A stretch of 64,000 nt of DNA from Cellvibrio sp. UBA7661 (GTDB lineage Bacteria; Pseudomonadota; Gammaproteobacteria; Pseudomonadales; Cellvibrionaceae): contig DLHT01000003.1 of NCBI GenBank assembly GCA_002483365.1, forward strand, positions 372,001 to 436,000, read 5' to 3'. Below, piece after piece: positions 36,001 through 45,487 of this stretch (position 1 is its first letter; the number at the start of each line of letters is the position of its first letter). The position numbers and the translations under genes were made by a program. The notes below the pieces were generated by a model that saw nothing but the letters and a program-made list of their open reading frames with translations, had not been told where the DNA came from and did not search any database.

Positions 36001-36164
36001 TCGCAAGCTTAGGTTTTGTGCCCATGGCATTTAACGTGGGCATTGGTGCAGAAGTACAGCGGCCACTGGCGACAGTAGTGATTGGTGGGATTATTTCATC
36101 GACATTATTAACGCTGGTGGTGTTACCGATTTTATATGCGTTAGTACACAGAAAAAAAACATAA
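33063..36164 (+). CDS. czcA: CzcA/CusA-family heavy-metal RND transporter
   Basis: 1033 aa, normal size. Begins [48 protein letters not shown] is the family's N-terminal signature, and the proton-relay helix reads [23 protein letters not shown]. Twelve helices and two large periplasmic loops are visible. Exports divalent cations such as Co, Zn and Cd (CzcA branch) or Cu/Ag (CusA branch); the His-rich CzcB and the His-rich leader gene favour the divalent group. Confidence 0.95.
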   Translation: [1033 protein letters not shown]

Positions 36165-36178
36165 TTTAATTCTATGTA

Positions 36179-36222
36179 GGTTGGGGCGAACCGAATATAA
36201 ACCGCATTGGTAACCCCCAACC
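36179..36222. repeat. Inverted repeat GGTTGGGG...CCCCAACC between convergent genes
   Basis: GGTTGGGG at 36179-36186 and CCCCAACC at 36215-36222 with a 28-base loop. Resembles scattered intergenic GGTTGGGG palindromes; it lies between czcA and the serine hydrolase gene and may end both transcripts. Confidence 0.45.
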
Positions 36223-36239
36223 GACATACTTAAACCTGC

Positions 36240-37364
36240 CTACTGATACAGAATTTCAATCACTTTCCCTGCAACTCTGCCTTCTTTTTTCAATTGCCCA
36301 TTAGCGACATTGGAAAGAAAAATATAGCTAATCTGGTCTTCCGGTAAACGTAAAATATCTGAGTGAAAACCATATATTTGACCTGGATGACCTATGGTTG
36401 GTTTACCTGAAATATCTTCAATTCCCAAACCATAGCCATAGCCCACAAACGGCACAAAGCCATTGGTAAATTTATACGGTGTAGTCGCTTCTGTGTAATT
36501 GGCTTTATTTAACAGCTTTCCGTTATGGAGCGCTTCATTCCAAATAAATAAATCATTTACCGTCGTGTATAAAGCTGCTGCGCCATTCCATGTCGTCATA
36601 TTGACATTGATTGCGCGAACCGGCTTTCCCTCTTTCATAATGTAGCCAATCGCACTGTGGGGATAGTTGATGTGATTATCGTAAAGCCCGGAATTTTTCA
36701 TGCCTAACGGATCAAACAGATTTTTCTGCATATAGGTTGCAAGCGGCATGTTTGCTACTTTTTCAACTATCAACCCTAACATAAAATACCCGTTACCCGA
36801 ATAAGCCCATTTTTCTCCCGGCTCAAAAAAGAGATCATGTTTTTTGATGTACTCCATATGCACATCAGGGTCAACCGCTTGATCTAACGGAAAAGGAAAT
36901 TCTTCATCTTTTTGATGATCCCAAATACCAGACGTATGATTAAGCAAATTTCTTATCGTAATTTTTTCGCCCTGCGAAAAATCAGGAAAATACTGGATCA
37001 AGCGATCATCCAACGACAACTTTTCTTGCTCGGCTAATTGCAAAATAGAAACTGCCGTAAATTGCTTGGTAATGGAAGCGGCTCTAAATTTTGTGTTGCT
37101 ATCATTCGGCACTTTATTTTCTGCATCCGCCAAACCTACACTGCCTTGCGCAATAATTTTTCCACCCTTAGCGATTAAATAAGAAAAGCCCGGCAAATTT
37201 GGATCGGATAATGATTGAAAATATGCCGATATTTGTTCAGCGTTATAATTATCTTTCGTTTTTGCATCAACCATAGGAGTAACTTGTTGGCTTGAGCACC
37301 CCGCTAAAATTGATATCGAAAGTAGCAACGCAAGAAAATAACCTATACCCTGTAATGCCTTCAT
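36240..37364 (-). CDS. Serine hydrolase lipoprotein (class C beta-lactamase / esterase fold)
   Basis: 374 aa. A lipobox LAGC puts the lipid on Cys23. The SxxK catalytic motif is SITK (S97-K100), the second motif reads YSGNGYFMLG, and the third is GHPGQIYGFHSDI. This is the family of D-alanyl-D-alanine carboxypeptidases, esterases and class C beta-lactamases (PF00144). Which activity applies is not clear; the membrane anchor favours envelope peptidase or esterase. The gene is single and convergent with czcA. Confidence 0.88.
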   Translation of the reverse strand: MKALQGIGYFLALLLSISILAGCSSQQVTPMVDAKTKDNYNAEQISAYFQSLSDPNLPGFSYLIAKGGKIIAQGSVGLADAENKVPNDSNTKFRAASITKQFTAVSILQLAEQEKLSLDDRLIQYFPDFSQGEKITIRNLLNHTSGIWDHQKDEEFPFPLDQAVDPDVHMEYIKKHDLFFEPGEKWAYSGNGYFMLGLIVEKVANMPLATYMQKNLFDPLGMKNSGLYDNHINYPHSAIGYIMKEGKPVRAINVNMTTWNGAAALYTTVNDLFIWNEALHNGKLLNKANYTEATTPYKFTNGFVPFVGYGYGLGIEDISGKPTIGHPGQIYGFHSDILRLPEDQISYIFLSNVANGQLKKEGRVAGKVIEILYQ

Positions 37365-37553
37365 ATAATTTAATCCTTATAGTACTGATGCGTTAAAAAT
37401 TCCTGCTGCTAATCATCACGAGTAGGAATGGCCGGTGAAAAACGATTAACCTTTAGAAACACTATTTCGGGTTTCTGTTTTGTCTTATGGTCTTTAATCT
37501 GGAAGTAGTTGCATGATGAAGACCCGGAAAGAAATGCTGTTTCTTGCTAAGCT

Positions 37554-38918
37554 TTATACGGTAGATTCCGGTTGCGTTGAATAGAACTGGTAATTATTTT
37601 TACCCTGTTGCTTCGCGCGGTACATGGCGCTGTCGGCCTGTTTCATCAGGCTTTTTTCATCGCTCGCGTCATTTGGGTAAAGGCTAATGCCAATGCTTGC
37701 TGAAATATGACAGGCCTGCTCTTCGATATAAACTTCTTCGCGTGCGGCTTGTAATATTTTCTCGGCAATTTTGGCAACGGCATCACGATTATTGGTTTCG
37801 GGCAGCAGTATCACAAATTCATCGCCGCCGAGTCGCCCGACAATATCGTTTACGCGCAAACTCTGTTTAAAACGTCGCGCCATTTCGCTTAATAGAAGAT
37901 CGCCCGCATCGTGCCCCCAAGTGTCATTGATGCGCTTAAAACCATCCAGATCAATAAACAAAATGGCCAATCCACGCTGATAGCGTTGCGCCGACTGAAT
38001 CGCTAAATCCACCAATTGTGAAAACATATAACGGTTGGGAAGTTGGGTCAGGCTGTCGTGGGTTGCTAAAAAATGAATGCGCTCTTCGGCGCGTTTGCGC
38101 TCACTGATGTCGCGCCCCAAACCTACCAAGCCAACGATGTTTCCCTGCGCATCTTTAACGGGTAATTTTGTGGTTAATAACCAGCGCATCTGCCCGGTTT
38201 CTTTATTAACGGCTAATTCTTCGCGGTTAATTAAGCCTTCGCCAGTTTGCAATATGCGTTGCTCGTCATTAAAAAACTGCTGCGCCATGGCTTCGGGAAA
38301 AAAATCAAAATCATCTTTGCCGAGTAATTGCTCCGGCGTGGTGCCCATACCCCGTGCGACCGCTTCATTGGCCAATAAGAATTTGCTGTGAATATCTTTC
38401 ACAAAGATGGCATCGGGCAAAGCATCTACCAGTGTGCGCATCAGGTTGCGCTCCTGCTCAAGGGCCGCACTAATCTGGCTTAACTCCGCGGTGCGTTCTG
38501 CCACTCGTTGTTCCAATGCCGCATTCAGATCGCGTGCTTGAAATTCAGCACGTTTAAATTGCGTGATATCGCGCGTGATACCAACAATACCGATGACCTT
38601 GCCCTGATCATCCAACAATGGCACCTTGGTAGTAGAGTGCCAGCGCAATTCTCCAGTTTTATAATCGCGCAGCTCTTCTTCGCGCCCCATGAGCGGTTGC
38701 CCGCTGCGCATCACCTGTTGATCATCGCTGCGGTAGGCTTGTGCTACATCGGGCGGATTCAGGTCAAAATCCGTTTTACCCAATATTTCATCGGGCGATT
38801 TAGCACCGACAATAGCGACTAGCGCCGCATTGGCATAGATGAAACGACCCTGCTCATCCTTGGCATAGATGAGATCGAACACGTTATCGCCCAGAGTGCG
38901 GAGTAAATGACGTTCCAT
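37554..38918 (-). CDS. Diguanylate cyclase with two PAS domains
   Basis: 454 aa, cytoplasmic. PAS 1 at about 3-120 (FDLIYAKDEQGRFIYANAALVAIVG), coiled coil around 125-160, PAS 2 at about 165-275 (DAIFVKDIHSKFLLANEAVARGMG), then GGDEF at about 290-445. The catalytic motif is intact (GRLGGDEFVILLPE), and RVND, five residues ahead of it, is the RxxD inhibitory site, so the enzyme should be active and feedback-controlled. Makes c-di-GMP. The two PAS domains are similar to each other (KTDFDLNPPDVA and KDDFDFFPEAMA), suggesting an internal duplication. Confidence 0.93.
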   Translation of the reverse strand: MERHLLRTLGDNVFDLIYAKDEQGRFIYANAALVAIVGAKSPDEILGKTDFDLNPPDVAQAYRSDDQQVMRSGQPLMGREEELRDYKTGELRWHSTTKVPLLDDQGKVIGIVGITRDITQFKRAEFQARDLNAALEQRVAERTAELSQISAALEQERNLMRTLVDALPDAIFVKDIHSKFLLANEAVARGMGTTPEQLLGKDDFDFFPEAMAQQFFNDEQRILQTGEGLINREELAVNKETGQMRWLLTTKLPVKDAQGNIVGLVGLGRDISERKRAEERIHFLATHDSLTQLPNRYMFSQLVDLAIQSAQRYQRGLAILFIDLDGFKRINDTWGHDAGDLLLSEMARRFKQSLRVNDIVGRLGGDEFVILLPETNNRDAVAKIAEKILQAAREEVYIEEQACHISASIGISLYPNDASDEKSLMKQADSAMYRAKQQGKNNYQFYSTQPESTV

Positions 38919-39069
38919 AGAAAAATTTTTATCGCTAGAAGTGCGTCAATTTAGTGACTAGGCTTATAGTATAGGTCGCTATTAGCCGTGCACATAAATA
39001 AAACCAGACATTATGACTGGCCTTGTTGGGTGCACACCTTCCCTTGTCCTCAAACTACAGGAGTCAATC

Positions 39070-39684
39070 ATGGGCGCTACTTGTTGCCATGATGATCATG
39101 AACCTCCACACGCTCCCGATCCGAAATATCGCCGGATTTTATGGATTGCGCTGATTGTGAATGCGCTGATGTTTGTAATTGAAATTATTTTTAGCCAGCG
39201 CGCCAATTCGGTTTCGTTAATGGCGGATGCGATCGATTTTTTGGGTGATTCCGCTAACTACGGTATTAGTATTTGGGTGTTGGCGATGAGTGTGCAAACG
39301 CGCGCAAAAGCATCGCTGGTTAAGGCTGCATCCATGGGATTTTTTGGTATTGCGGTATTAAGTCATGCTATTTGGAATGCGATTACCGGCGTGGTACCCG
39401 ATGCACAGACCATGACGCTGGTTGGTTTTCTTGCACTGGTAGCGAATGTGACTGTGGCGATTTTGCTTTATGCGTATCGCAATGGCGACAGCAACATGCG
39501 TAGCGTGTGGTTGTGTACACGCAACGATGCGTTGGGCAATATCGCCGTTATACTCGCTGCAATTGGAGTATTTGGTACAGGCACCAATTGGCCGGATTTA
39601 ATTGTCGCCACCATTATGGCAAGCCTTGCGTTAACCGCATCGGTTCAGGTAATCAAACACGCGCAAATTGAATTAAAACATTAA
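39070..39684 (+). CDS. Short CDF-like cation transporter
   Basis: 204 aa from ATG 39070, following AGGAG; the frame extends to 39013 without support. Cys/His-rich start (GATCCHDDHEPPHAPD), then six helices. In helix 2 the CDF site reads MADAIDFLGDSANYG (Asp-x3-Asp-like), but the helix 5 pair that is normally His/Asp-x3-Asp reads RNDALGNIA. The C-terminal cytoplasmic domain of full CDFs is missing. It probably moves a divalent metal, perhaps with an altered site; specificity is unknown. Confidence 0.75.
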   Translation: MGATCCHDDHEPPHAPDPKYRRILWIALIVNALMFVIEIIFSQRANSVSLMADAIDFLGDSANYGISIWVLAMSVQTRAKASLVKAASMGFFGIAVLSHAIWNAITGVVPDAQTMTLVGFLALVANVTVAILLYAYRNGDSNMRSVWLCTRNDALGNIAVILAAIGVFGTGTNWPDLIVATIMASLALTASVQVIKHAQIELKH

Positions 39685-39698
39685 CAATTGCATGACAT

Positions 39699-39727
39699 AA
39701 AAAACCCGGAGATGTCCGGGTTTTTTT
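39699..39727. terminator. Bidirectional terminator between the CDF-like and amylase genes
   Basis: AAAAAACCCGGA-GATG-TCCGGGTTTTTTT works in both directions for the convergent genes. Confidence 0.85.
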
Positions 39728-39756
39728 ATTGCTAACTGATTGCAAAAGTATCTGGA

Positions 39757-41169
39757 TTATTCCGGCAACCACATGCGCGCGGTGCGTGCTGGCAACGCGA
39801 AGGTATAGCTGCTGCTATTGATGTAAACCAAATTGCCGTTGGTCAACACATCGCGGTAATTACGGTACCACTTAAAGCGGCTGTTAGTGTTCACACTGAA
39901 ATTTTGTTGGCTGCCGCATTTGTTAATACCCACCACACCTTCTTCACCACGGCGAAATAAAATCGCGCAGCTGTTGTGCGCCAACACTTCCATACCTTGC
40001 CCTTGTACTGTGTTGTGGAATTTCAACATCGCGGCAATGTGTGCCGCTTTATACGCATTTACCCAACGGTTGCTATCTGTGCCGGTGCTATCGCTAAAAA
40101 TTAATGGCTTTCCACCATCGCGCCCCATGATGTAGGCGTACGCCAATTTTTCATCGGTTGCATCCATTATCCAGGCACGGAAACCACTGTTGAGTGGAAT
40201 GTCGTGATTGATAGTGAAGGTGACCGCACGGAAACGGTCAATCGCTTGACCTACCGCTTGTGGATCTACCAGCGAACTCATGCTGCCGTTAAATCCAAAC
40301 GCATTGCGGATGTGTTGGAACAACGGGAAGTCATAGGCGTTGTGATTGGTATCGCGCAAGTAAGGGCTGAGAAAGCGGTCAAATTCCACATTGCCTGCAC
40401 CGCCGCTGGTAATGATCTCGCCAAACAAATACATATTGGTTTTGATGGTGGAGGTAAAAATTTGGTTAAGGTGATACGCCGTCATGTGTTTGGCTGCATC
40501 AATACGGAAACCTTTTACGCCCATATTTTTCAGTGCAGTTAAATAATTGCGCTGTTGCGTCACAACCCAATTGTTAGGGTTCAAATCCGGTAAACCGGTA
40601 TCGCCACCACCGCCGCACATGCGCCAGTTTTGCACTTGCCACACATCGTTATAATCGCTGATGCAATTGGCAGGGTTAAAATCTCCACTGCCAAATATTC
40701 CCTGGGTTAAATCACCAAATAATTTTTGGTTGTTCCAATAAGTCGCATTGGAATTGTACGCGCTAACCGCTGCAGTGCCGGGGAAATCTGTTGCGGCATT
40801 GCGCTCATTCGCCATGTGGTTCAGCACAATGTCTGCATACACAGCCACGCCTTGTGCATTTAATGCATTAACCATGGTTTGGAAACTTTGTTTGTTACCG
40901 CGCGCGTGATCAATAACGCGGATATCTTGCGGCTGATAGCGTTGCCACCATGCCGAATTGGCTGCATTAGATTTTAATGGCGGCGCAACCAATACGGCTT
41001 TGTAGCCCAAATTTTTGATTTCGGTGGCCTTGGCCGATACATCGCTGTAATTCCAATCGAACGCATGCAAAATCGCATCGGCACTGGCCTGTTGCACAAT
41101 ACCAATGCCGGTTAACGACAGGCTGATCATCGCAGCCGATAAAAAACGTTTTAGAACCGTAGTTTTCAT
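39757..41169 (-). CDS. Secreted alpha-amylase (GH13)
   Basis: 470 aa. Signal peptide to about residue 30 (...QQASA-DAI). The (beta/alpha)8 barrel signatures are present in order: VYADIVLNHMAN (region I), GFRIDAAKHM (region II, nucleophile Asp), LFGEIITSG (region III, acid Glu) and FTINHDIP (region IV, Asp). It hydrolyses alpha-1,4-glucan outside the cell. No starch-binding domain is seen after the barrel. Fits the polysaccharide-degrading lifestyle shown by the GH16 pair. Confidence 0.93.
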   Translation of the reverse strand: MKTTVLKRFLSAAMISLSLTGIGIVQQASADAILHAFDWNYSDVSAKATEIKNLGYKAVLVAPPLKSNAANSAWWQRYQPQDIRVIDHARGNKQSFQTMVNALNAQGVAVYADIVLNHMANERNAATDFPGTAAVSAYNSNATYWNNQKLFGDLTQGIFGSGDFNPANCISDYNDVWQVQNWRMCGGGGDTGLPDLNPNNWVVTQQRNYLTALKNMGVKGFRIDAAKHMTAYHLNQIFTSTIKTNMYLFGEIITSGGAGNVEFDRFLSPYLRDTNHNAYDFPLFQHIRNAFGFNGSMSSLVDPQAVGQAIDRFRAVTFTINHDIPLNSGFRAWIMDATDEKLAYAYIMGRDGGKPLIFSDSTGTDSNRWVNAYKAAHIAAMLKFHNTVQGQGMEVLAHNSCAILFRRGEEGVVGINKCGSQQNFSVNTNSRFKWYRNYRDVLTNGNLVYINSSSYTFALPARTARMWLPE

Positions 41170-41562
41170 GTGGATTCCCTCGCGGAGATTCGGGGTTGAT
41201 TATGGTTATTGTGTTTTTTTGGGTAAAGCAATTCCCTCACGCAAATGCGCATGAAAAAATCGATTCACCGGCTGGATAAATGTATCCAAAATGCAATGCT
41301 ACGCAGCGTGGATCACACACTTGGCAACAAGACAGAAATGGGTTGTAACCTTGGCTCTATCCTGAATTCTCAATCCAGAGTTATTGTTATTTCACTAACA
41401 GAGCACGCGCGCTAACAGGGGTTGTACACGCATAAGCTGCCAACTCTTTGCGGTTAATTTGCAGCCAAAATAGTTAAATCCATTTAGAGGAATTTGAAAA
41501 GTCTGCTGCATACGTATTCATACGCTTGTTATCAGTTTTATTGAATTGTGTGAATACAAAAT
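41170..41562. promoter_or_regulatory. Amylase upstream region, about 390 bases
   Basis: No gene seen. It lies between the amylase start and the terminator of the gene behind it on the same strand, so it must hold the amylase promoter. No operator could be assigned with confidence. Confidence 0.4.
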
Positions 41563-41600
41563 AAAAATCCGGGAAAGAGTGCTCTTTCCCGGATTTTTTT
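41563..41600. terminator. Long perfect terminator hairpin after the Ser-rich lipoprotein gene
   Basis: AAAAATCCGGGAAAGAG (41563-41579) pairs with CTCTTTCCCGGATTTTT, with T-runs on both strands. A very stable bidirectional terminator. Confidence 0.9.
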
Positions 41601-41618
41601 ATTATCCAAAAATGTGTG

Positions 41619-43139
41619 TTATTTGATTGCACTACCGTTTATCGAGCCAGATACCAATTCAGTGACATCACCTTCAGATTCTGTTTTTATAGATACACCT
41701 GAATTTACTGTCACCCAGTTAATGTACACACTTGTAGTGGTAATGTTCGATGTTGTTGATTTAGTGTTGGTTTCAAAACGACAGGCATCAAATGTACCTG
41801 CTGGAACAGTGACGGATTCTGTGCCTTTAAAGGTGACTGTACTGTCGTAATCACTGGTGACAGTAGCAGGGAACCCCAATACTTGCACAGTTGATGTAAT
41901 AGAATATTTCTGGGTGTAGCTTTCACCTGCATTCAAATCAAAACGCTCAATACGTTCAGGCGCAATCGTCAGTGTTGAACTGGAAGCAACAGGTGCTGTG
42001 GTATCCACCTGGCTACCATAATAGCTAAAGCGTTTTGCACTGTTATCCACTTTAAAATAATTTTTTGTGGTTGATATAGAAGGAGCATCGCCTGTTGCAT
42101 GGGTTTGACTAACCGATTCAATTGCAGACTTGCCATTAAATGTCGCGCTGCCTTTAACTTCAGTATTCGATGTAAAATTAACGACTGCTCCGGTTTCGCC
42201 ATCGGTAGTTTTATAGCTCAACACATTGCGATATCCCGATGTTATCAAATCCGGGTTGAAACAGGAGGCAGCATTACCTGTGCCGCTGCCACCGCCACTG
42301 GTTTTTGGTGGAATCGAATTAAAATTCCCGTCTTTCACCAGATTCAACAAATCCGCATAACTGGATAATGTGCTGGATGCATCTATGGCCGCTTGCAACT
42401 GGTCTAACAATTGATCCCATACATCGCCAATTTGGAAACTGATGGTGAGCGGATCAAAATTACCTGAGGGCAAACTGTAATTTGCGTTGGTCAAAATGGT
42501 TTTCAGATTATTTTGTGCTGTTTGCAATTGGGCGCTGTCAATTTGCCAACTAGTACCTTGGAACCAGGTTGATGGAAGTTGTGTAGAAGCATTAGCAACC
42601 AACAAATCTGTTAAGGGCGTAATGTTTACCGTGCCGGATGTTAATGCATAACTATGCAAGGTCACTGCCGGGGTGCCATCAGTAATTTGTAAAGCACAGG
42701 GAAATGATGCAAGTGGCAAGCTGCCAGAAAAAACACCTTGTGCATTAGTCGTTACAGTTTGGATAAAGCCGCTGCCGTCTGCACATTTAGCAGTGACCGT
42801 ACCATTTACAATTGCCGCACCCACCGCAGCGGTTCCACTGACAACGGCATTTGCCTGACTGCTTGCTGCTGATGAATTGGCAGGTGCACTAGAAGCCGGT
42901 GTACTTGATGCCTGCATTGAACTTGCTGCTTCACTTGATGGTGCAACACTGGATGCTGGTGCTGAGCTTGTTGCTTCGCTTGATGGCGCAACACTGGATT
43001 CTGCTGCACTGCTCACAGCAGCAGACGATAGGGAACTACTGGAAGAAGTCATCGGTTTTTTCTTGTTATCGTCACCGCCACATCCAACCAGTAGCAAACC
43101 GACAAGAACACCAACTAACGAACTTATATTAACTCTCAT
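41619..43139 (-). CDS. Large Ser/Ala-rich lipoprotein, unknown function
   Basis: 506 aa. Lipobox LLVGC near Cys20, then a low-complexity Ser/Ala/Pro/Glu spacer (about 30-95, repeats of SSEA, SSVAPSSEA). After it comes an Ig-like or carboxypeptidase-regulatory-like module (VVSGTAAVGAAIVNGTVTAKCADGSG), then a helical part and a beta-rich C-terminal part. The spacer should hold the folded domains away from the membrane, as is common for surface proteins of cellulolytic gammaproteobacteria. No enzyme motif is recognised. Confidence 0.75.
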   Translation of the reverse strand: MRVNISSLVGVLVGLLLVGCGGDDNKKKPMTSSSSSLSSAAVSSAAESSVAPSSEATSSAPASSVAPSSEAASSMQASSTPASSAPANSSAASSQANAVVSGTAAVGAAIVNGTVTAKCADGSGFIQTVTTNAQGVFSGSLPLASFPCALQITDGTPAVTLHSYALTSGTVNITPLTDLLVANASTQLPSTWFQGTSWQIDSAQLQTAQNNLKTILTNANYSLPSGNFDPLTISFQIGDVWDQLLDQLQAAIDASSTLSSYADLLNLVKDGNFNSIPPKTSGGGSGTGNAASCFNPDLITSGYRNVLSYKTTDGETGAVVNFTSNTEVKGSATFNGKSAIESVSQTHATGDAPSISTTKNYFKVDNSAKRFSYYGSQVDTTAPVASSSTLTIAPERIERFDLNAGESYTQKYSITSTVQVLGFPATVTSDYDSTVTFKGTESVTVPAGTFDACRFETNTKSTTSNITTTSVYINWVTVNSGVSIKTESEGDVTELVSGSINGSAIK

Positions 43140-43202
43140 GATGCATTTTCCTATTCAGCGATTGAGTGAGTAGGTCAGCATCATGCAGCGTTTGATTTTT
43201 TA

Positions 43203-45362
43203 CTACCCCTGTTCAGGGGGGATGATTAAATTGACGACATAATGAGTACCATCATTCACACACTCAAGCTGCGCATTTATTTCACGTGCACGTTCATAAA
43301 TTATTCGCTGGCCACTACCATTTCCCGCTATTTCATTTGTAACCATCGGATTTTTGATACAAATGTGTTGCTCGTGAAAGTGAATCTGAATGGATGGATG
43401 GGACGCATACTTAAGCGCATTACTAATCGCTTCGCGCAGGATGCGAGACAAATTGGTGTACATACGCGGCGATAAAAGTATCGGTAAATTTTCAGATTGG
43501 TCGAGCCAATCAAGATGTGCACCGGCAAGCCTACACCGCTCTTCTGCTTCTTTACGCCATTGGGCAAGCGCCTGTTCTTTTTCAACTGGCGCCTGCTCCA
43601 AGGCTGAAACCAACTGGCGCATATCTGCTATCGCACTACGCACCAATGGTTTGGTTTCATCAGTACTGGCATGCAACAATTTAAGCAAGGTCGCACCTAA
43701 ATCGTCATGCATATCCCTGCGAATTCGATCGCGCTCCAGTTGAACACCCTGGTTGCGAGCTTCTATTCGCTCTAACGCCAATCCTACGATTTGCTGTAAA
43801 TGTTTTACCGTTTTGATATCTGCAAACGTAAATAACCTTGCTCCGGAATCGGGTAAATCAATCTGAAAATGATATTGCAAGTGATTAGGGTAGGCAGGCA
43901 CTAATAGCCTTAATCCGTCGTTGGTGATTGCTGGATACTCCTGTTTTCCATCGCATTGTTTAACGTGAGGCGTGCGCCACACCTCACGAAAAATTTCCAG
44001 CCACCGCTCATTACTGGTTTTAAAAGATTGGTTGGCTTCCCGGTCAATTAACAGGTGGATGACATTGCCAATCCAGACATTCATACCCGCATTATTATGT
44101 TTGCCAATTCGGTTCCATAAAAATTGTCGCAGCGGAAAATAAAGCCAGCCAGCAATTGCTAGCGCAATAGGTAATGCCAACTCCTGCGGCAGCGCTAATC
44201 CACCGACCAGCGCAATATCAAACAATACGATAAATAAACCACTGACAAACCAGCCCGTAATGGAATGCCACCATTGTTCCAATTGAAATAGCCGATACTT
44301 CACTATTCCCAATGCCAGCCCCCAGTACATGACTAAAAAGGCACCGAACATAATCCCTTGTGGCGCGGGTGGTGCAATGTGCAAAGCGGCAGGAATAATA
44401 ATAAGACCTGCAAATAAACCCGTTGCGGTATAAATAGATAACAAAAACCAGCGTAGTGCTGCGCGCGCGCTAGGGTTATTTCGCGTTTTTTTCCATTGGA
44501 TAACAGAAAATATAAAACTGATAGAAAAAATAAATAACACCGCAAGATGCATAAATGCAGGCGCTAACCATTGCAGAAGATTTAACACCCAAGCGACTAA
44601 TGCGATGTTATATATAACCAGCGGGACTTTTAGATTGCCGAGCCGTATAGGATAAGTCCAGAGCAACGACGTTAGTGATGCAGTAAAAAACAGTGCACCA
44701 AAATGATTGATTGCCGACAATACACGGAATACTTCTCCACTGATGATCAATTCTCGCGTGCTGTAGATGGCAGCAGCAGGAGCAAAGATTAAATAACCCA
44801 CTCCGGTAAGTGCATATAAAATCGCTGCAGAATCCCGTCGGCGAGATGCCCACACCAACGCCCCCGTTAACGCCCCGCCGACACCGACAAATAATTGAAA
44901 CCAAAACAAGACTGGCAGCGACGTGAGTGGACGGCTACTTGTGTAGAGGGGAATTATCTGACCATCTGCAGTGATCAATGACAACTCGCCATTTGAGCTA
45001 CCTTGGAACAAGGCCTGCTGATCGCGCATCAATTGATTGAACTCTTCATAGCTGGGCAGTGTATCCGGCTCTTCCATAAATAACGTCGGGGCAAAGTGAT
45101 ACTGCTCTTGTCCTGATTGAAGCCCGATAACATCTAATGGAAGAGCTACCGCATGCTGCTGTAAGTACTTATCAATTACTTGTCGATTAGCACTTTGCTC
45201 ATTTACGGCGGTTAGTTCCCAGCGATCACCATCGCTGTGATAATCCATGCTTAACCCCAACCAGGGCAATTGCAATGCGAGATAGACACACATAAGCACA
45301 ACCGCAGAGCACACCAACGCTGATGCGGAAATCAAAATATACGGTGATTGAGGTTTTAACAT
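43203..45362 (-). CDS. Membrane histidine kinase, NarL/DegS-type (HisKA_3)
   Basis: 719 aa. N-terminal TM, a periplasmic loop (about 30-160), then about eight TM helices (about 165-400), and a cytoplasmic kinase core. The phospho-acceptor helix reads RIRRDMHDDLGATLLKLLH, typical of HisKA_3; the N-box is REAISNALKYA, while the G-box is short (GNGSGQRIIYERA). It is divergent from a LuxR-type response regulator, the usual partner for this kinase class. The signal is unknown. Confidence 0.88.
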   Translation of the reverse strand: MLKPQSPYILISASALVCSAVVLMCVYLALQLPWLGLSMDYHSDGDRWELTAVNEQSANRQVIDKYLQQHAVALPLDVIGLQSGQEQYHFAPTLFMEEPDTLPSYEEFNQLMRDQQALFQGSSNGELSLITADGQIIPLYTSSRPLTSLPVLFWFQLFVGVGGALTGALVWASRRRDSAAILYALTGVGYLIFAPAAAIYSTRELIISGEVFRVLSAINHFGALFFTASLTSLLWTYPIRLGNLKVPLVIYNIALVAWVLNLLQWLAPAFMHLAVLFIFSISFIFSVIQWKKTRNNPSARAALRWFLLSIYTATGLFAGLIIIPAALHIAPPAPQGIMFGAFLVMYWGLALGIVKYRLFQLEQWWHSITGWFVSGLFIVLFDIALVGGLALPQELALPIALAIAGWLYFPLRQFLWNRIGKHNNAGMNVWIGNVIHLLIDREANQSFKTSNERWLEIFREVWRTPHVKQCDGKQEYPAITNDGLRLLVPAYPNHLQYHFQIDLPDSGARLFTFADIKTVKHLQQIVGLALERIEARNQGVQLERDRIRRDMHDDLGATLLKLLHASTDETKPLVRSAIADMRQLVSALEQAPVEKEQALAQWRKEAEERCRLAGAHLDWLDQSENLPILLSPRMYTNLSRILREAISNALKYASHPSIQIHFHEQHICIKNPMVTNEIAGNGSGQRIIYERAREINAQLECVNDGTHYVVNLIIPPEQG

Positions 45363-45487
45363 ACGCTAGTTGCGCCCTTGCACGAGGAAAATCCAGAACG
45401 ATCATAATTTGCATAAACTATAATCATCACTATCTGATGATGGTAAACATAAACATACGTTATTTAATAGCAATAAAAGGGGTTGGC

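Noticed and set aside
45323..45487. 55-residue N-terminal extension of the response regulator
   Set aside because: The receiver domain begins at GTG 45488 just after AAAAGGGG, and the extension covers the divergent promoter region.
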